Shown here: one piece after another, positions 28,256 through 37,341 of the stretch
Layout of the letters: every line of letters starts with the position of its first letter
How positions within the stretch are numbered: position 1 is the first letter of the stretch
Source of the DNA: Candidatus Sulfotelmatobacter sp.
Lineage (GTDB): Bacteria > Acidobacteriota > Terriglobia > Terriglobales > Acidobacteriaceae
DNA length: 64,000 bases
Assembly (NCBI GenBank): GCA_030041215.1
Contig: JASHOH010000117.1
Location: forward strand, 1 to 64,000
Reading direction: 5' to 3'
Made by a program: the position numbers and the translations under genes
Notes under the pieces: model-generated
The model's database searches: none
What the model was told of the DNA's origin: nothing
The model's input: the letters and a program-made list of their open reading frames with translations, nothing else

Positions 28256-29239
28256 ATGGCCCGGCCTGCGCGAGTCACGGTAATTACAACAGTTCTCAAC
28301 GAAGCGGAGACCATCAGCGACCTGATCTCCAGTCTTTCGGCGCAAAGTCTTTCTGATATCGAAATGGTTATTGTTGATGGCGGCTCGACCGATGGCACGT
28401 GGGAAACTCTGCAACGGCTGGCGGCGAAAGAGCCCAGGTTGCGCATCATCCGCGATGAGACGTGCAATCTTTCCGCATCGCCCGGGCCTATCGCGCGCGG
28501 AAGAAATCGCGCCATCGAAAACGCCTCTTCGGCTGTAATCGCGTGCGCCGACGCCGGTTGCCAATATGACGCGGAATGGGCCGCCAGGCTCACCGCGCCG
28601 ATTTTGAAAGACGATGCCGAGTACTCGCTTGGCGGCTCGTATATCGATCCTCAGCAAGCGACAGTTTGGGACATCGCTGCCGCTCCATTTCTCGGAGTCA
28701 AATTGAGCCGTGAAGGTCAGCGCAAGAGTTGTACCACGCGCTCCATGGGACTGACAAAGGATCTGTGGCGGCGTGTTGGCGGATTTCCCGAGGTCAATCT
28801 TTTCGGTGAAGATACGTTGTTCGACATACGGGCGCGCCAACTCACCATTCCGGTTTTTCCCCCAGGAGCCATGGCGCGATACGCCCCCCGCTTCACTCTC
28901 TCTGGCGCAGTTGGAAGATTGGGCCTCTACGCCACTTCCGACGGCGTGCTCGGCGTGAGGCGCATGAGGCTGATCCGAAATCTTCTGCGTTGCGTTGCTC
29001 AACTTGCTGCTCTGATTGCCCTGCCCTGGACGTTTATTCCCGCACTGGCGATCCTTGGGCTCGAACTTTTTTTCGCCTTCGAACACGACGTGCGCGGAGC
29101 GATAAACCGCCGTTTCCTCACGCTTGTACCAGCTCGAATTCTTTTCTCCATCATGACTCCGTGGATTGTCACCTATCACCATGTGGTAGGAATCATCACC
29201 AAGAAAAATCGCCCGAATCCCCAGAACGCGCGGACATGA
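28256..29239 (+). CDS. Family 2 glycosyltransferase, membrane-associated
   Basis: 327 residues. GT-A fold: VTVITTVLNEAETISDLISS, DIEMVIVDGGSTDGTWETLQ, the metal-binding loop region ACADAGCQYDAEW, and LFGEDTLFDIRARQ as the acceptor-site acidic motif. Two or three hydrophobic helices near the C-terminus (about 245-310) suggest membrane association. Polysaccharide or glycolipid synthesis is likely; a GT39 protein follows 40 bases later. Confidence 0.85.
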   Translation: MARPARVTVITTVLNEAETISDLISSLSAQSLSDIEMVIVDGGSTDGTWETLQRLAAKEPRLRIIRDETCNLSASPGPIARGRNRAIENASSAVIACADAGCQYDAEWAARLTAPILKDDAEYSLGGSYIDPQQATVWDIAAAPFLGVKLSREGQRKSCTTRSMGLTKDLWRRVGGFPEVNLFGEDTLFDIRARQLTIPVFPPGAMARYAPRFTLSGAVGRLGLYATSDGVLGVRRMRLIRNLLRCVAQLAALIALPWTFIPALAILGLELFFAFEHDVRGAINRRFLTLVPARILFSIMTPWIVTYHHVVGIITKKNRPNPQNART

Positions 29240-29279
29240 GCGCCCCGGTTGGATCAGACGCGTATTATGATCGACTTCG

Positions 29280-30713
29280 ATGTCTTTTGCCTCCACGCCC
29301 GCCCGCCCGCATTTGGAAAACCAGGCCGCACAAAGCTCTGGATCGCGTTTCTCCTGGTTGTGGCTTGCGATTGTGCCCCTCGCCGCTCTGTTTCGATTTC
29401 TGTATCTCTCGCGCAAGAGTATCTATCTCGACGAAGCCTTAAGCGTCGCTTATGCGCACCTGAGCTGGCATGACTTCATTCAGGTGCTTCGTACGGGTGA
29501 GGCCAACATGGCGTTTTACTACCTTCTGCTGCGAGAAATGGTCCTCATCGGCGACAGCGAATTCTGGGTACGCTTGCCTTCAGTCATCGCAGGCGTGGCC
29601 ACGGTGCCAGTCGTGTACGTTCTCGGATCGAAGCTATACGATCGCCGCACCGGATTGCTGTGTTCACTGCTGCTTTCTGTAAACGCCTGCCATGTGGTTT
29701 TTTCGCAGGAGGCCCGCGGATACGCGCTGGCTCTTCTTCTGATCACGCTTTCGTCATGGCTCTTCATTAGTGGGATGGAATCGCCTTCGTGGAAAATCTG
29801 GTCTGCTTACGCAGTCGTTGGCGCCCTCGCCGTGAACAGCCATTTCTACGCGGGGCTAGTCCTCGTAGCACAGTGGCTATCATTGCTCGTGCTGCCTCGC
29901 CGGATGGTCCCGCTGAAACACTTCGTGGGAGCACTACTGATTTTGGCGGTCCTCATTTCCCCCGCCGTGCTGTTCGTGCTCTGGCACAGCCAGGGGCGCA
30001 TCAACTGGGTTCCGCCCATCAGCTGGCTTGAGTTGTATCACACCGCAATTTTTCTGACTTCCGAAGGTGGCAAACTGGCGGGCAATCTCCTGCTCGTATT
30101 GTTTCTGATTGCCCTGGCGGTCGCCGCCAAAGCGTCCTTGCGCGCCCAATCCCCATTGCAGCGATGGAAGGAACTGTTTCCCTGGTTCTGGCTGCTGACC
30201 CCGATGCTAATTACAGCCCTGGGATCCATCTGGGTCCCAATGTTTTTTCATCGCTTTCTAATCGTCTGCCTGCCGGCGTTCGTTTTGCTAGTCGCACGCG
30301 GACTCATAACCTTGCGCCCAGCCACTGCATGGATCGCCGCTTTTATCGCGCTGTCAATCGTGACCGTATTTTCATCCTATTCGCGGACTCGCGAGAATTG
30401 GCGCGATGCCACGCACTTTGTGTTATCGGAAGCACAACCCGGCGACGCGATCTTGTTCTATCGCGGATACTCCGACGCCCCGTTTTACTATTACGAAAGT
30501 CGATCTCCAGCCAAAAATCGCCCTGAACGCGTGCCGAATGACAATGCGATTGCTCTTTCAAGCAAAAAGCGCCTCTGGGCAATCCTTTACCCCGTTGGCC
30601 CTCCCGACGTTGTGGCGAAAGAGTCCGATCTGACGCAGCGCTACCCCGTTCTCGAGCAAACCACATTCCATGGCGTGCGCATCGTGTTATTCAATGTGAA
30701 CAGTAGCTGGTAA
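29280..30713 (+). CDS. GT39/PMT-type membrane glycosyltransferase
   Basis: 477 residues, about ten to eleven transmembrane helices. First extracytoplasmic loop SRKSIYLDEALSVAYAHLSW has the catalytic D-E of the family, followed by LRTGEANMAFYYLLLREMV. The MFFHRFLIVCLPAFVLLVAR stretch resembles the C-terminal helices of PMT-like enzymes. Probably polyprenyl-sugar dependent. Co-directional with the GT2 gene, 40 bases apart, so the two may act on the same glycan. Confidence 0.82.
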   Translation: MSFASTPARPHLENQAAQSSGSRFSWLWLAIVPLAALFRFLYLSRKSIYLDEALSVAYAHLSWHDFIQVLRTGEANMAFYYLLLREMVLIGDSEFWVRLPSVIAGVATVPVVYVLGSKLYDRRTGLLCSLLLSVNACHVVFSQEARGYALALLLITLSSWLFISGMESPSWKIWSAYAVVGALAVNSHFYAGLVLVAQWLSLLVLPRRMVPLKHFVGALLILAVLISPAVLFVLWHSQGRINWVPPISWLELYHTAIFLTSEGGKLAGNLLLVLFLIALAVAAKASLRAQSPLQRWKELFPWFWLLTPMLITALGSIWVPMFFHRFLIVCLPAFVLLVARGLITLRPATAWIAAFIALSIVTVFSSYSRTRENWRDATHFVLSEAQPGDAILFYRGYSDAPFYYYESRSPAKNRPERVPNDNAIALSSKKRLWAILYPVGPPDVVAKESDLTQRYPVLEQTTFHGVRIVLFNVNSSW

Positions 30714-30762
30714 CAATTCCTAGTTTGCCGGGGTAATGGAGCAGTTTGCGGATTGATGACAA

Positions 30763-30893
30763 GCGTCATCCCGAAGCCCCGCGCTTTCACCAGCGGGGCG
30801 AGGGATCTCGCGTGTAGTGAAACTTGTTCTTTGCACACTCTGCGGCAGTTCTCGGCGAACTCTGCGGTCTAAGACTTTGATTGGCTGCTTCGT
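30763..30893. repeat. Two adjacent intergenic repeats
   Basis: 30763-30811: GCGTCATCCCGAAGCCCCGC with an internal GCGCTTTCACCAGCGG hairpin and end GAGGGATCTCGC; near copy at 54520-54569. 30832-30893: TGCACACTCTGCGGCAG and GAACTCTGCGGTCTAAGACT, the second repeat type seen at 21.8 and 47.0 kb. Together they fill the gap between convergent GT39 and ribokinase genes. Confidence 0.65.
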
Positions 30894-30899
30894 TCAATT

Positions 30900-31874
30900 C
30901 TACTGGCGCGCTGCCCACTCCCGATCGAAGCGCCCGCGATCATAAAACGATTTTTGCGTCCCGATGCCCGTGGTGGAAACCGCGGCATAAAGATTGGCCC
31001 GCCGAACGGCCTCGCGCTCCGGCACACCTTCCGCCAGAAAAACAGCAAAGCTGCCGATGAACGCGTCGCCCGCGCCTGTGCTGTCGATCGTGTTTACGGC
31101 AAAGGGGCGCAGATGCTCACATCCAGCATTTGCCGCCAGTAAAGACCCATTGGCACCCAGCGTAATGATGACGCACCGAATGCCGCCTGCAAGTAATTTC
31201 TCAGCACATTTTCTTGCATCATTTGCATCCCGAACCGGTGTGCCAGAAATGGCCTCCGCTTCGCTCTCGTTAGGAATCAGATAATCAAGCCCAGCCAGAG
31301 CATTCATATCCACAGGCTGCCCCGGCGCAGGATTCAGTATGCAGCGAACTCCGTGGTTTCTCGCGAACGCAACCGTGTAGTAAACCGTCTCCAGCGGAAT
31401 CTCAAATTGCAGCACGATGCAATCGACGCCGCGCAACATTTCAGCCGCCTCGTCCACATCGGCAGGCTTGACCGCGTCGTTCGCGCCCTTCACTACCAGA
31501 ATGCGGTTCTGACCATTCGGCTCGACAAAAATAGGAGCAACTCCGCTGGAAAGTCCCTCGACTTGCTTTACGTGCGTCGTATCGACGCCGATCTTCCTGA
31601 AGTTCTCAAGCGTCGCCGGGCCGAACAGGTCCGCGCCCACTCGCGCCAGCATGAACACATCTGCTCCACACAACCGCGCGGCGACGGCCTGGTTCGCTCC
31701 TTTGCCGCCGAAACCCAGATCGAATCGCTGCCCGAAAATGGTTTCACCAGGCCGCGGAAAGCGGTCGGCAAAGGTAGTCAGATCAATGTTGGCGCTTCCA
31801 ACAACCGCGATGCGAGGCCGGGGCATGGAATCTTTCGGTAAGACTGGACGCCCGAGTTTATTTGTCGGACTCAA
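30900..31874 (-). CDS. rbsK: Ribokinase-like PfkB sugar kinase
   Basis: Phosphorylates ribose or a related sugar. 324 residues. Motifs: the N-terminal VVGSANIDLTTFADRFPRPG, FGQRFDLGFGGKGANQAVAA (ribokinase-specific substrate motif) and the C-terminal NTIDSTGAGDAFIGSF with the catalytic Asp. Start is ambiguous: ATG at 31874 (MSPTNKL) or ATG at 31826 (MPRPRIAVVGS); the latter gives the family's usual start. No ribose transporter is adjacent. Confidence 0.85.
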   Translation of the reverse strand: MSPTNKLGRPVLPKDSMPRPRIAVVGSANIDLTTFADRFPRPGETIFGQRFDLGFGGKGANQAVAARLCGADVFMLARVGADLFGPATLENFRKIGVDTTHVKQVEGLSSGVAPIFVEPNGQNRILVVKGANDAVKPADVDEAAEMLRGVDCIVLQFEIPLETVYYTVAFARNHGVRCILNPAPGQPVDMNALAGLDYLIPNESEAEAISGTPVRDANDARKCAEKLLAGGIRCVIITLGANGSLLAANAGCEHLRPFAVNTIDSTGAGDAFIGSFAVFLAEGVPEREAVRRANLYAAVSTTGIGTQKSFYDRGRFDREWAARQ

Positions 31875-32145
31875 ATCATGTCAACGGACCTTTGCCAGCC
31901 GCCGAGATTGATGCCAGGGTATCAACAATCCTGATTTGGCACGTTAATGAGCCTGACAGCGTCAGTTGACTATTGCAACTTGGCGTACTCGGCTTTGGCG
32001 GCACACGTTTCATGACCTCCGTAACCTACCGGGCCGCTAATCGGTAGCGGGAGAATGAGCCAGGGCGCTCACTAATGCGATTAACGAACGCAATTTCGCT
32101 CCCCCGGGATGTCGAAATGGAAACTTGGGCACATTGGGGGCATCG

Positions 32146-32676
32146 ATGTTCTATCCGTCTTTCAAAATGATGGACTACATCGTCGATGCTCACTTCAGGA
32201 AGGATGTGAGCGGACGATTAGTCTTTATTCCATTTACACCCAAGGGGAAGTGTTACTTCGTTGATTCGAAGTCGGATGAGGAAAAAATTAGAGCCTATGT
32301 CAAGATGTTTCGGAGTGCTGTTCAGTTCATTTCTTTCCTGATGTATCCAAGCGTTTTTCTTCCCGGTTTGATTTTGGATGACTACGCTGGTATAGGCCCC
32401 CGGGACCATCGATTGGCGATTGCCCTTGGAATCCCTTTGTTTTTCGCGCTGATCCTTGGCGCCTTGGTATGGATTCTTTGGAATTTATACAAAGGAGGGA
32501 TGCCCGCCTTAACTGCTTCCCTGAGCGAAGTCGCACCTGAGGCTAAGGGTCAACTGCACGAAGTCTCTCAGCCCCAGCGTCGGCGTCTGGCTCTGTTGTT
32601 CGCTGTCGCCGCTGCATTCCTCATGTTGCTTGCTCTTTTTGCTTTCGTGATTTTCTTGGACCGTTTTCGCAGGTGA
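32146..32676 (+). CDS. Membrane protein of unknown function
   Basis: 176 residues with three hydrophobic helices (about 58-78, 90-115, 148-170) and a charged N-terminal part (MMDYIVDAHFRKDVSGRLVF). ATG at 32146 preferred over TTG at 32125; a TTGGGGGC stretch precedes it. Not recognised. The 271-base gap before it (31875-32145) shows no gene or clear element. Confidence 0.55.
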   Translation: MFYPSFKMMDYIVDAHFRKDVSGRLVFIPFTPKGKCYFVDSKSDEEKIRAYVKMFRSAVQFISFLMYPSVFLPGLILDDYAGIGPRDHRLAIALGIPLFFALILGALVWILWNLYKGGMPALTASLSEVAPEAKGQLHEVSQPQRRRLALLFAVAAAFLMLLALFAFVIFLDRFRR

Positions 32677-32927
32677 AGGTTCGATCTGTCTCATCGATCT
32701 GAAGCCGACCACGAGGCAGGACGGGGAGATCAAGGCAATCGCCACCAGTCGGTCAGATCAACATCGCGTTTAGCCTCGTTTTGGCGAATTGTTGCCGGAG
32801 CAGGGATGGTTGGCGAAATATCCCCCATTTCACTCATCTCACCGGAAAACTTCGGTTACGTTACTCGCGTGCCACCACAGTCGAGCCATTATCAAAATCG
32901 CTCTCGTGTTGGAAAATGGAACACACT

Positions 32928-33044
32928 ATGGCATCTAACTCGACCAGGAGCGCGGACACCTTAAGATTCGAGAAGCTGACGCTGCTCATCCTGGCTCTCT
33001 GTCTCCTTGCGGTGGTGGGCCTGCTAGTCTTCCGGGTTTTCTAG
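32928..33044 (+). CDS. Possible small single-helix membrane protein
   Basis: 38-residue frame ending LILALCLLAVVGLLVFRVF, a plain C-terminal transmembrane helix after a charged stretch. An ATG at 32916 in frame is also possible. The hydrophobic C-terminus is the only support; conservation is unknown. Confidence 0.3.
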   Translation: MASNSTRSADTLRFEKLTLLILALCLLAVVGLLVFRVF

Positions 33045-33103
33045 CACGAATCGTGATTATCTTCACTGACCGTTTGACTGGGAAAAAGTGACCGAATCGT
33101 AAC

Positions 33104-33148
33104 TGGCGCAAAATCCTGGTTACACTCATTGACCCTGCGCCAGGATTT
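33104..33148. other. Inverted repeats with alternative pairings
   Basis: AAATCCTGG (33111-33119) can pair with CCAGGATTT (33140-33148), while TGGCGCA (33104-33110) can pair with TGCGCCA (33136-33142); the two helices compete for 33140-33142. Located downstream of the small ORF and before the convergent HAD gene; it may be a terminator or chance. Confidence 0.35.
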
Positions 33149-33231
33149 CTTGGATGCTGCCTACGACTGGGGTTGTGAGGAATTACAAGGTTGATTCTCT
33201 GAAGAGTTCGATGCCACCCAGAAGGAGCCGA

Positions 33232-33927
33232 TTACTTCCGCGCACAGGCGGCGAGCTCTTCCAGACTGGAAACCTGCAAATCCGGGTGACCCTCGGCAGC
33301 TTTCACTGCACCCACTCCCGCTCGTGCTGACGGACGATTCACCCAAACAGTGGAAAGTCCCAGCGACTGCGCCGGGACTACATCATGATAAAGACTTTGG
33401 CCCACATGCAGAATCCGGTGTGCGGGAACCCGGATACGGTTTAAAGCCAGTTCGAAGATCTTGAGCGATGGCTTGTAAGCCCCCGCCTGCTCGGCAGTGA
33501 TTACATGGTCGAATTGCACTCCAAGCTGGGGTCGTGTGCCGGCGAAAAGATCATCATCAACATTCGAAATGATCGCCAGCCGAAAGCGCCTTTGCAGTTC
33601 CTGTAAGGCGCTCAACGTGTCGGGCCACGGCTTCCATTTCGGCAATGACTCCGGCAATGAGCGAACTTCTTCGTCTGACGGAATAAATCCAAGGCGATCT
33701 CCGAACTGCCTCACAACTGACTCCAGAACTTCCCGGTAACGGCGATACTCACCCCGCTCCGCCTTGGATTCAAAATCCCCGTATAACTCCAGGATCGCAG
33801 CGTCGTGAAGCTTCATGTCGTGGGACTTCAGTATGTTGCGCAGGCACCCAAGAATTCCATCTTCCCAGTTGATCAACGTGCCGTAACAGTCGAAGGTCAG
33901 GATTTCGAATCGCGTGAAATCGAGCAT
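33232..33927 (-). CDS. HAD hydrolase, haloacid dehalogenase type II-like
   Basis: 231 residues. Nucleophile motif FDCYGTLINWEDG, motif II in LAIISNVDDDLF, and the later AGAYKPSLKIFELAL and HVGQSLYHDVVPAQSLGLST supply the Lys and acidic residues. The FDCYGTLINWE form is typical of the L-2-haloacid dehalogenase group, but many such proteins are general phosphatases. Last gene of a minus-strand run; 25 bases after the YhaM-like gene. Confidence 0.82.
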   Translation of the reverse strand: MLDFTRFEILTFDCYGTLINWEDGILGCLRNILKSHDMKLHDAAILELYGDFESKAERGEYRRYREVLESVVRQFGDRLGFIPSDEEVRSLPESLPKWKPWPDTLSALQELQRRFRLAIISNVDDDLFAGTRPQLGVQFDHVITAEQAGAYKPSLKIFELALNRIRVPAHRILHVGQSLYHDVVPAQSLGLSTVWVNRPSARAGVGAVKAAEGHPDLQVSSLEELAACARK

Positions 33928-33951
33928 GATCGGAGGAACTTTCTTTTGAAG

Positions 33952-35073
33952 CTAAGACTTCAGTCCCGGGAAAAGCGGCGCTTCTTCCGGCGTTTCTTCC
34001 ACCGATGTAAGCCTGCCGCTAATCTTTGCAGTAGGAGTTGAGGATTCGGCAATAGGAGCTGCTTTCCCATCACTCGGAATAGAAGCTTCCGCAACCGGCG
34101 CAGCTCTTGGCGCAAGAAATTTGGCGCTGTTCAGCAGCGGACGCCCAAGTGAGGCGTTATAGCTCGTCCACGGACCCTCCAGATCAGCCTCGCGCTCGAA
34201 GTGGGCGCGCATCGCCTCCATCTTGGAATCGAGATCGTCGAGATAGTGCAACATCAGCGCTTCAGCAAACATTGGCAGCTTCGGCGATCCGAACTCATAC
34301 TCTCCGTGGTGGCTGATAATCAAATGTTCGATCAATGTCTTAAGCTCCTCAGGAAATCCCGGCACCATTGCGATTTTTCCCTGCAACATTTCCAGCTCGA
34401 TAATCATGTGTCCCAGAAGCTGCCCGCGCGTGGTGTAAGAGAACGAGCGGTTATAAGTGAGCTCGTGAATCTTGCCGATGTCGTGAAGAAACGCCCCGGT
34501 AAGCAGCAGATCGCGATTGACATGGGGATAGTTCTGGCAGACCAGATCGCACGAGCGAAACAACGAAACCACGTGATCCAGCAACCCCCCAATGTACGCA
34601 TGATGCAGGCTCTTGGCCGCAGGCGCGTTGCGGTACGCCGCGGCGATTTGCGGATCACCCATGAACGCCTGCACCAGAGCCTTTAAATACGAGTTTTCGA
34701 ACGAGCTGACAAAATTACTCAGCGTCTGCCACAACTCGTCGATGTCCTTCGTTGTTTTTGGAAGGTAATCCGAAAATTCGATCTCCGACTCGGCCAGCTT
34801 GCGGAGCTTGTGAATGGTGATCTGGAACCGGTTCTTGTACTTGTTCAGCAGCCCTTTGACTTTGAGGAAGTCATCCTGATCGAAGGCGTTAAGCACGTCC
34901 TCGACGTTGTCCCACATCTTCGCCTCAAGTTGGCCGCTGCGGTCGCCCAGAATCAGCGCCAGGTAGGGCTCCCCGGTTTTCTTGGGTTTGATTTGCTTGC
35001 TGACTACCACAAACGTGGAAGTGATGACCTTGTTCTCGTGGCGCGTGCAGTCGCAGATATAGAACTCTTTCAT
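33952..35073 (-). CDS. YhaM-like 3'-5' exoribonuclease (OB fold plus HD domain)
   Basis: 373 residues. N-terminal OB fold (about 1-100; LALILGDRSGQLEAKMWDNV) and an HD domain (about 155-290) with SLHHAYIGGLLDHVVSLF, LLLTGAFLHDIGKIHEL and LIISHHGEYEFGSPKL, all in YhaM order. The C-terminal ~60 residues are a low-complexity Pro/Ala/Ser extension absent from YhaM of Firmicutes. Predicted RNA/ssDNA trimming enzyme in the cytoplasm. Confidence 0.85.
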   Translation of the reverse strand: MKEFYICDCTRHENKVITSTFVVVSKQIKPKKTGEPYLALILGDRSGQLEAKMWDNVEDVLNAFDQDDFLKVKGLLNKYKNRFQITIHKLRKLAESEIEFSDYLPKTTKDIDELWQTLSNFVSSFENSYLKALVQAFMGDPQIAAAYRNAPAAKSLHHAYIGGLLDHVVSLFRSCDLVCQNYPHVNRDLLLTGAFLHDIGKIHELTYNRSFSYTTRGQLLGHMIIELEMLQGKIAMVPGFPEELKTLIEHLIISHHGEYEFGSPKLPMFAEALMLHYLDDLDSKMEAMRAHFEREADLEGPWTSYNASLGRPLLNSAKFLAPRAAPVAEASIPSDGKAAPIAESSTPTAKISGRLTSVEETPEEAPLFPGLKS

Positions 35074-35152
35074 CCTGCGAATCAGTGTAAATCAGAAAGC
35101 CCGGCGTAGAGAAAGGGTGGAAGAAGATAACTCGATTGCCACCACTAGAACC

Positions 35153-36322
35153 CTAGAGAACGCCCATCTTTTTCTTCTTCTTCAGCTTCTTGGCATCGTT
35201 GGCCTTCGGGGTGCTAACCTCGATCGGCCGCGTTTCGTTCGGACTGGATCCCGAATCCACGAAACCTTCTTTGGTATAAATGTATGCCTCTTCCCGCAGC
35301 TTGGTCAGATAAGTACGCAGTGCCGGCTGCAGCTTCTGATAATAGAGCGTGTCCATCACGCGCGGCTCGACATCTTTCAGCGGCGGAATGCCAGCCATCT
35401 GATGGTTCGTGACCTTCAAGATCACGAATCCCTGCTTGGTCCGGATAACATCGGTCACATCGCCAACCTTCATCGCGAAAGTCCGGTCTTCCAGTTCCTT
35501 GGCCAGAGTTCCACGCTTGAAAGCTCCGAGGTCGCCGCCTTGCGCGGCTGAAGGTCCGTCAGAATACTTCTTTGCTATGTCTTCAAAGCTGGCGCCGGCG
35601 CGAATCTGTTTCAGCAAATCGTTTGCCTGCGCTTCCGCCGATGCCAAGGCCGCCTGCTCGGCCTGTTTCGCGGCTTCGGCCTTCGCCTGCTGTTCGGTTG
35701 CACCATCGCTACCGGCAGCGCCGTCGGTCCCGGCTGCATTTTGCGGCTTTTCTGTGACGGCCACCTTCTTCGGGGCGATCAATATCTCGCTCAGTTTGAT
35801 GGATTCGGGCTGCTCCAACTCGTTCTTGTGTTCGTCGTAGAACAGCTGCTCTTCGTCCTTCGTGATGTTCAGGTGAGAACCAACTTCTTCCCCGATCACC
35901 TTTTGCGTGATGATCTGGTTGCGCATGTTCTGCTTAAAATCTTCGTAAGAGATGCCCTGGGCTGTCGCCGCTTTTTCCAGGTCCTCCATCGTGTCCAGCT
36001 TCATGTCTTTGCGCATCTGGTCGAGCCGTTTGATCAAATCGGTATCACCGGTGATCCCCAGGTCTTTACCTTTTTCCAGCAAAAGCTGCTGGTCGATCAG
36101 ATCGCGCAACACATCTTTTTCCCGCTCCGCATAGAGCTTGTCTGCATTCGCGGCGTCCTGCTGTTTTACTTCGTCCCTGAGCTGGTCCTTGCTGCGCTCG
36201 AATTCCGAAAGGGTAATGATCTGATTATTAACGCGTGCGATAATTTCCTCGACCACCGATTGAGCAGCAGCAAATCCCGGCAAGCACGCCACACCCAGGA
36301 GCATCAAAGAGAATTTTTTCAT
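35153..36322 (-). CDS. SurA/PrsA-like periplasmic peptidyl-prolyl isomerase
   Basis: 389 residues. N-terminal signal peptide of about 20 residues ending AAAQ, a SurA N-terminal-like chaperone region (VVEEIIARVNNQIITLSEFE, about 22-160) and a parvulin domain (about 225-330; YSDGPSAAQGGDLGAFKRGT; GFVILKVTNHQMAG). An Ala/Glu-rich linker separates the two. The C-terminus ends in a Lys-rich KKLKKKKKMGVL stretch. Likely outer-membrane protein folding in the periplasm. Confidence 0.87.
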   Translation of the reverse strand: MKKFSLMLLGVACLPGFAAAQSVVEEIIARVNNQIITLSEFERSKDQLRDEVKQQDAANADKLYAEREKDVLRDLIDQQLLLEKGKDLGITGDTDLIKRLDQMRKDMKLDTMEDLEKAATAQGISYEDFKQNMRNQIITQKVIGEEVGSHLNITKDEEQLFYDEHKNELEQPESIKLSEILIAPKKVAVTEKPQNAAGTDGAAGSDGATEQQAKAEAAKQAEQAALASAEAQANDLLKQIRAGASFEDIAKKYSDGPSAAQGGDLGAFKRGTLAKELEDRTFAMKVGDVTDVIRTKQGFVILKVTNHQMAGIPPLKDVEPRVMDTLYYQKLQPALRTYLTKLREEAYIYTKEGFVDSGSSPNETRPIEVSTPKANDAKKLKKKKKMGVL

Positions 36323-36500
36323 AGGGATAATACCGGCCGCTCTCCGCCACCAGCGCCAACCAAGATGGCCTTACATTCGTAGAAATCGCGCCCAGAATCT
36401 GTTCGTATTTTACTACGCGGAGCCGCAGAGTTTCCGTGCGGCATCCACAACGTGAATTCGTTGTGCTGAGCAGCTATTGACAAATGGGCGCGGAATCTCT

Positions 36501-37268
36501 TTATGTAGTTCGCACAAAGCACAGCGCCGTCATATCCTGTGGCACAACCGGCTCGCGACTGAAATCTGTCACGGCCTTCAGAATGTTTTCGGAAACCGCC
36601 TGAGCGCTCAACGAAGTCTCGTTCCACAAGCTCTTTTTTACCCGCTCCAGCCCGAATTGTAGGTCCTCAGTTTTTTCTTCTTTACCTTCGGCCTCAACTA
36701 CTCCTTTCGAAACCAGCAGAAAAACCGCTTCGTTCGGGATGGCGACCGTAGGAGCGTCGGCGGTAGCGTGCGAGAAAAGCCCCAGAGGCAATCCGGTAGA
36801 AACCAGCTCGGAAATATCCGTCTTGTCCCGCAAAAGCCCCGGCGTGTGGCCGGCATTGCAGTAACACAACGTGCCGAACCGCTCGTGATAGCAGCCAACA
36901 AAAGCGGGGCATGGATGAACTCCGCCGGCGGCTTCCATCAGCCCGCGATTCAAGCGCAGGCAGAGCGCGGTCATCGCGTCGGCTTCATTTATATCGGAAG
37001 GAGAAAAAAGCTCGGCTCCGGCACCCCGAAAAATCTTCTGCGCGGCTGAAAGAAGATGTTTATTGTCTTGGCGTCGCCCAGCGACGTCGAGAAAACCCAA
37101 CAAAATGCGTTCCGTCCCAACCCGCACTGAATCATAGAAATCTCCCGCCACGCGTCCCCCATACGTAGCGGCCGCAATCTGCGCCCCGACGATTTTCGGA
37201 AACTCGCTCGCAACCGGCTCGATCGCAGGCAAAGTTTGCCGTTTGCGCGACCAAAAAAGGGGATTCAT
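36501..37268 (-). CDS. SpoIIE/RsbU-type PP2C phosphatase
   Basis: 255 residues from ATG at 37268 (MNPLFWSRKR); the frame continues upstream to 37361 but those residues lack family similarity. Motifs: GGRVAGDFYDSVRVG, RLNRGLMEAAGG, CYCNAGHTPGLLRDK, TGLPLGLF and PQDMTALCFV. The second acidic position usually written D-G-V is here KGVVEAEG. No sensor domain, so it probably acts within a partner-switching or signalling circuit whose partners are not nearby. Confidence 0.8.
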   Translation of the reverse strand: MNPLFWSRKRQTLPAIEPVASEFPKIVGAQIAAATYGGRVAGDFYDSVRVGTERILLGFLDVAGRRQDNKHLLSAAQKIFRGAGAELFSPSDINEADAMTALCLRLNRGLMEAAGGVHPCPAFVGCYHERFGTLCYCNAGHTPGLLRDKTDISELVSTGLPLGLFSHATADAPTVAIPNEAVFLLVSKGVVEAEGKEEKTEDLQFGLERVKKSLWNETSLSAQAVSENILKAVTDFSREPVVPQDMTALCFVRTT

Positions 37269-37341
37269 GAAAGGTCGACAGCCGAAACTAGCACAAGCAT
37301 TCGCAGGGGGCAAATGCATTTGAGCTGACGATCGTAAGGGT

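Noticed and set aside
31875-32145. tRNA or small RNA in this gap
   Set aside because: No tRNA-like TTCGA arm, CCA or cloverleaf pairing found by eye; nothing else convincing.
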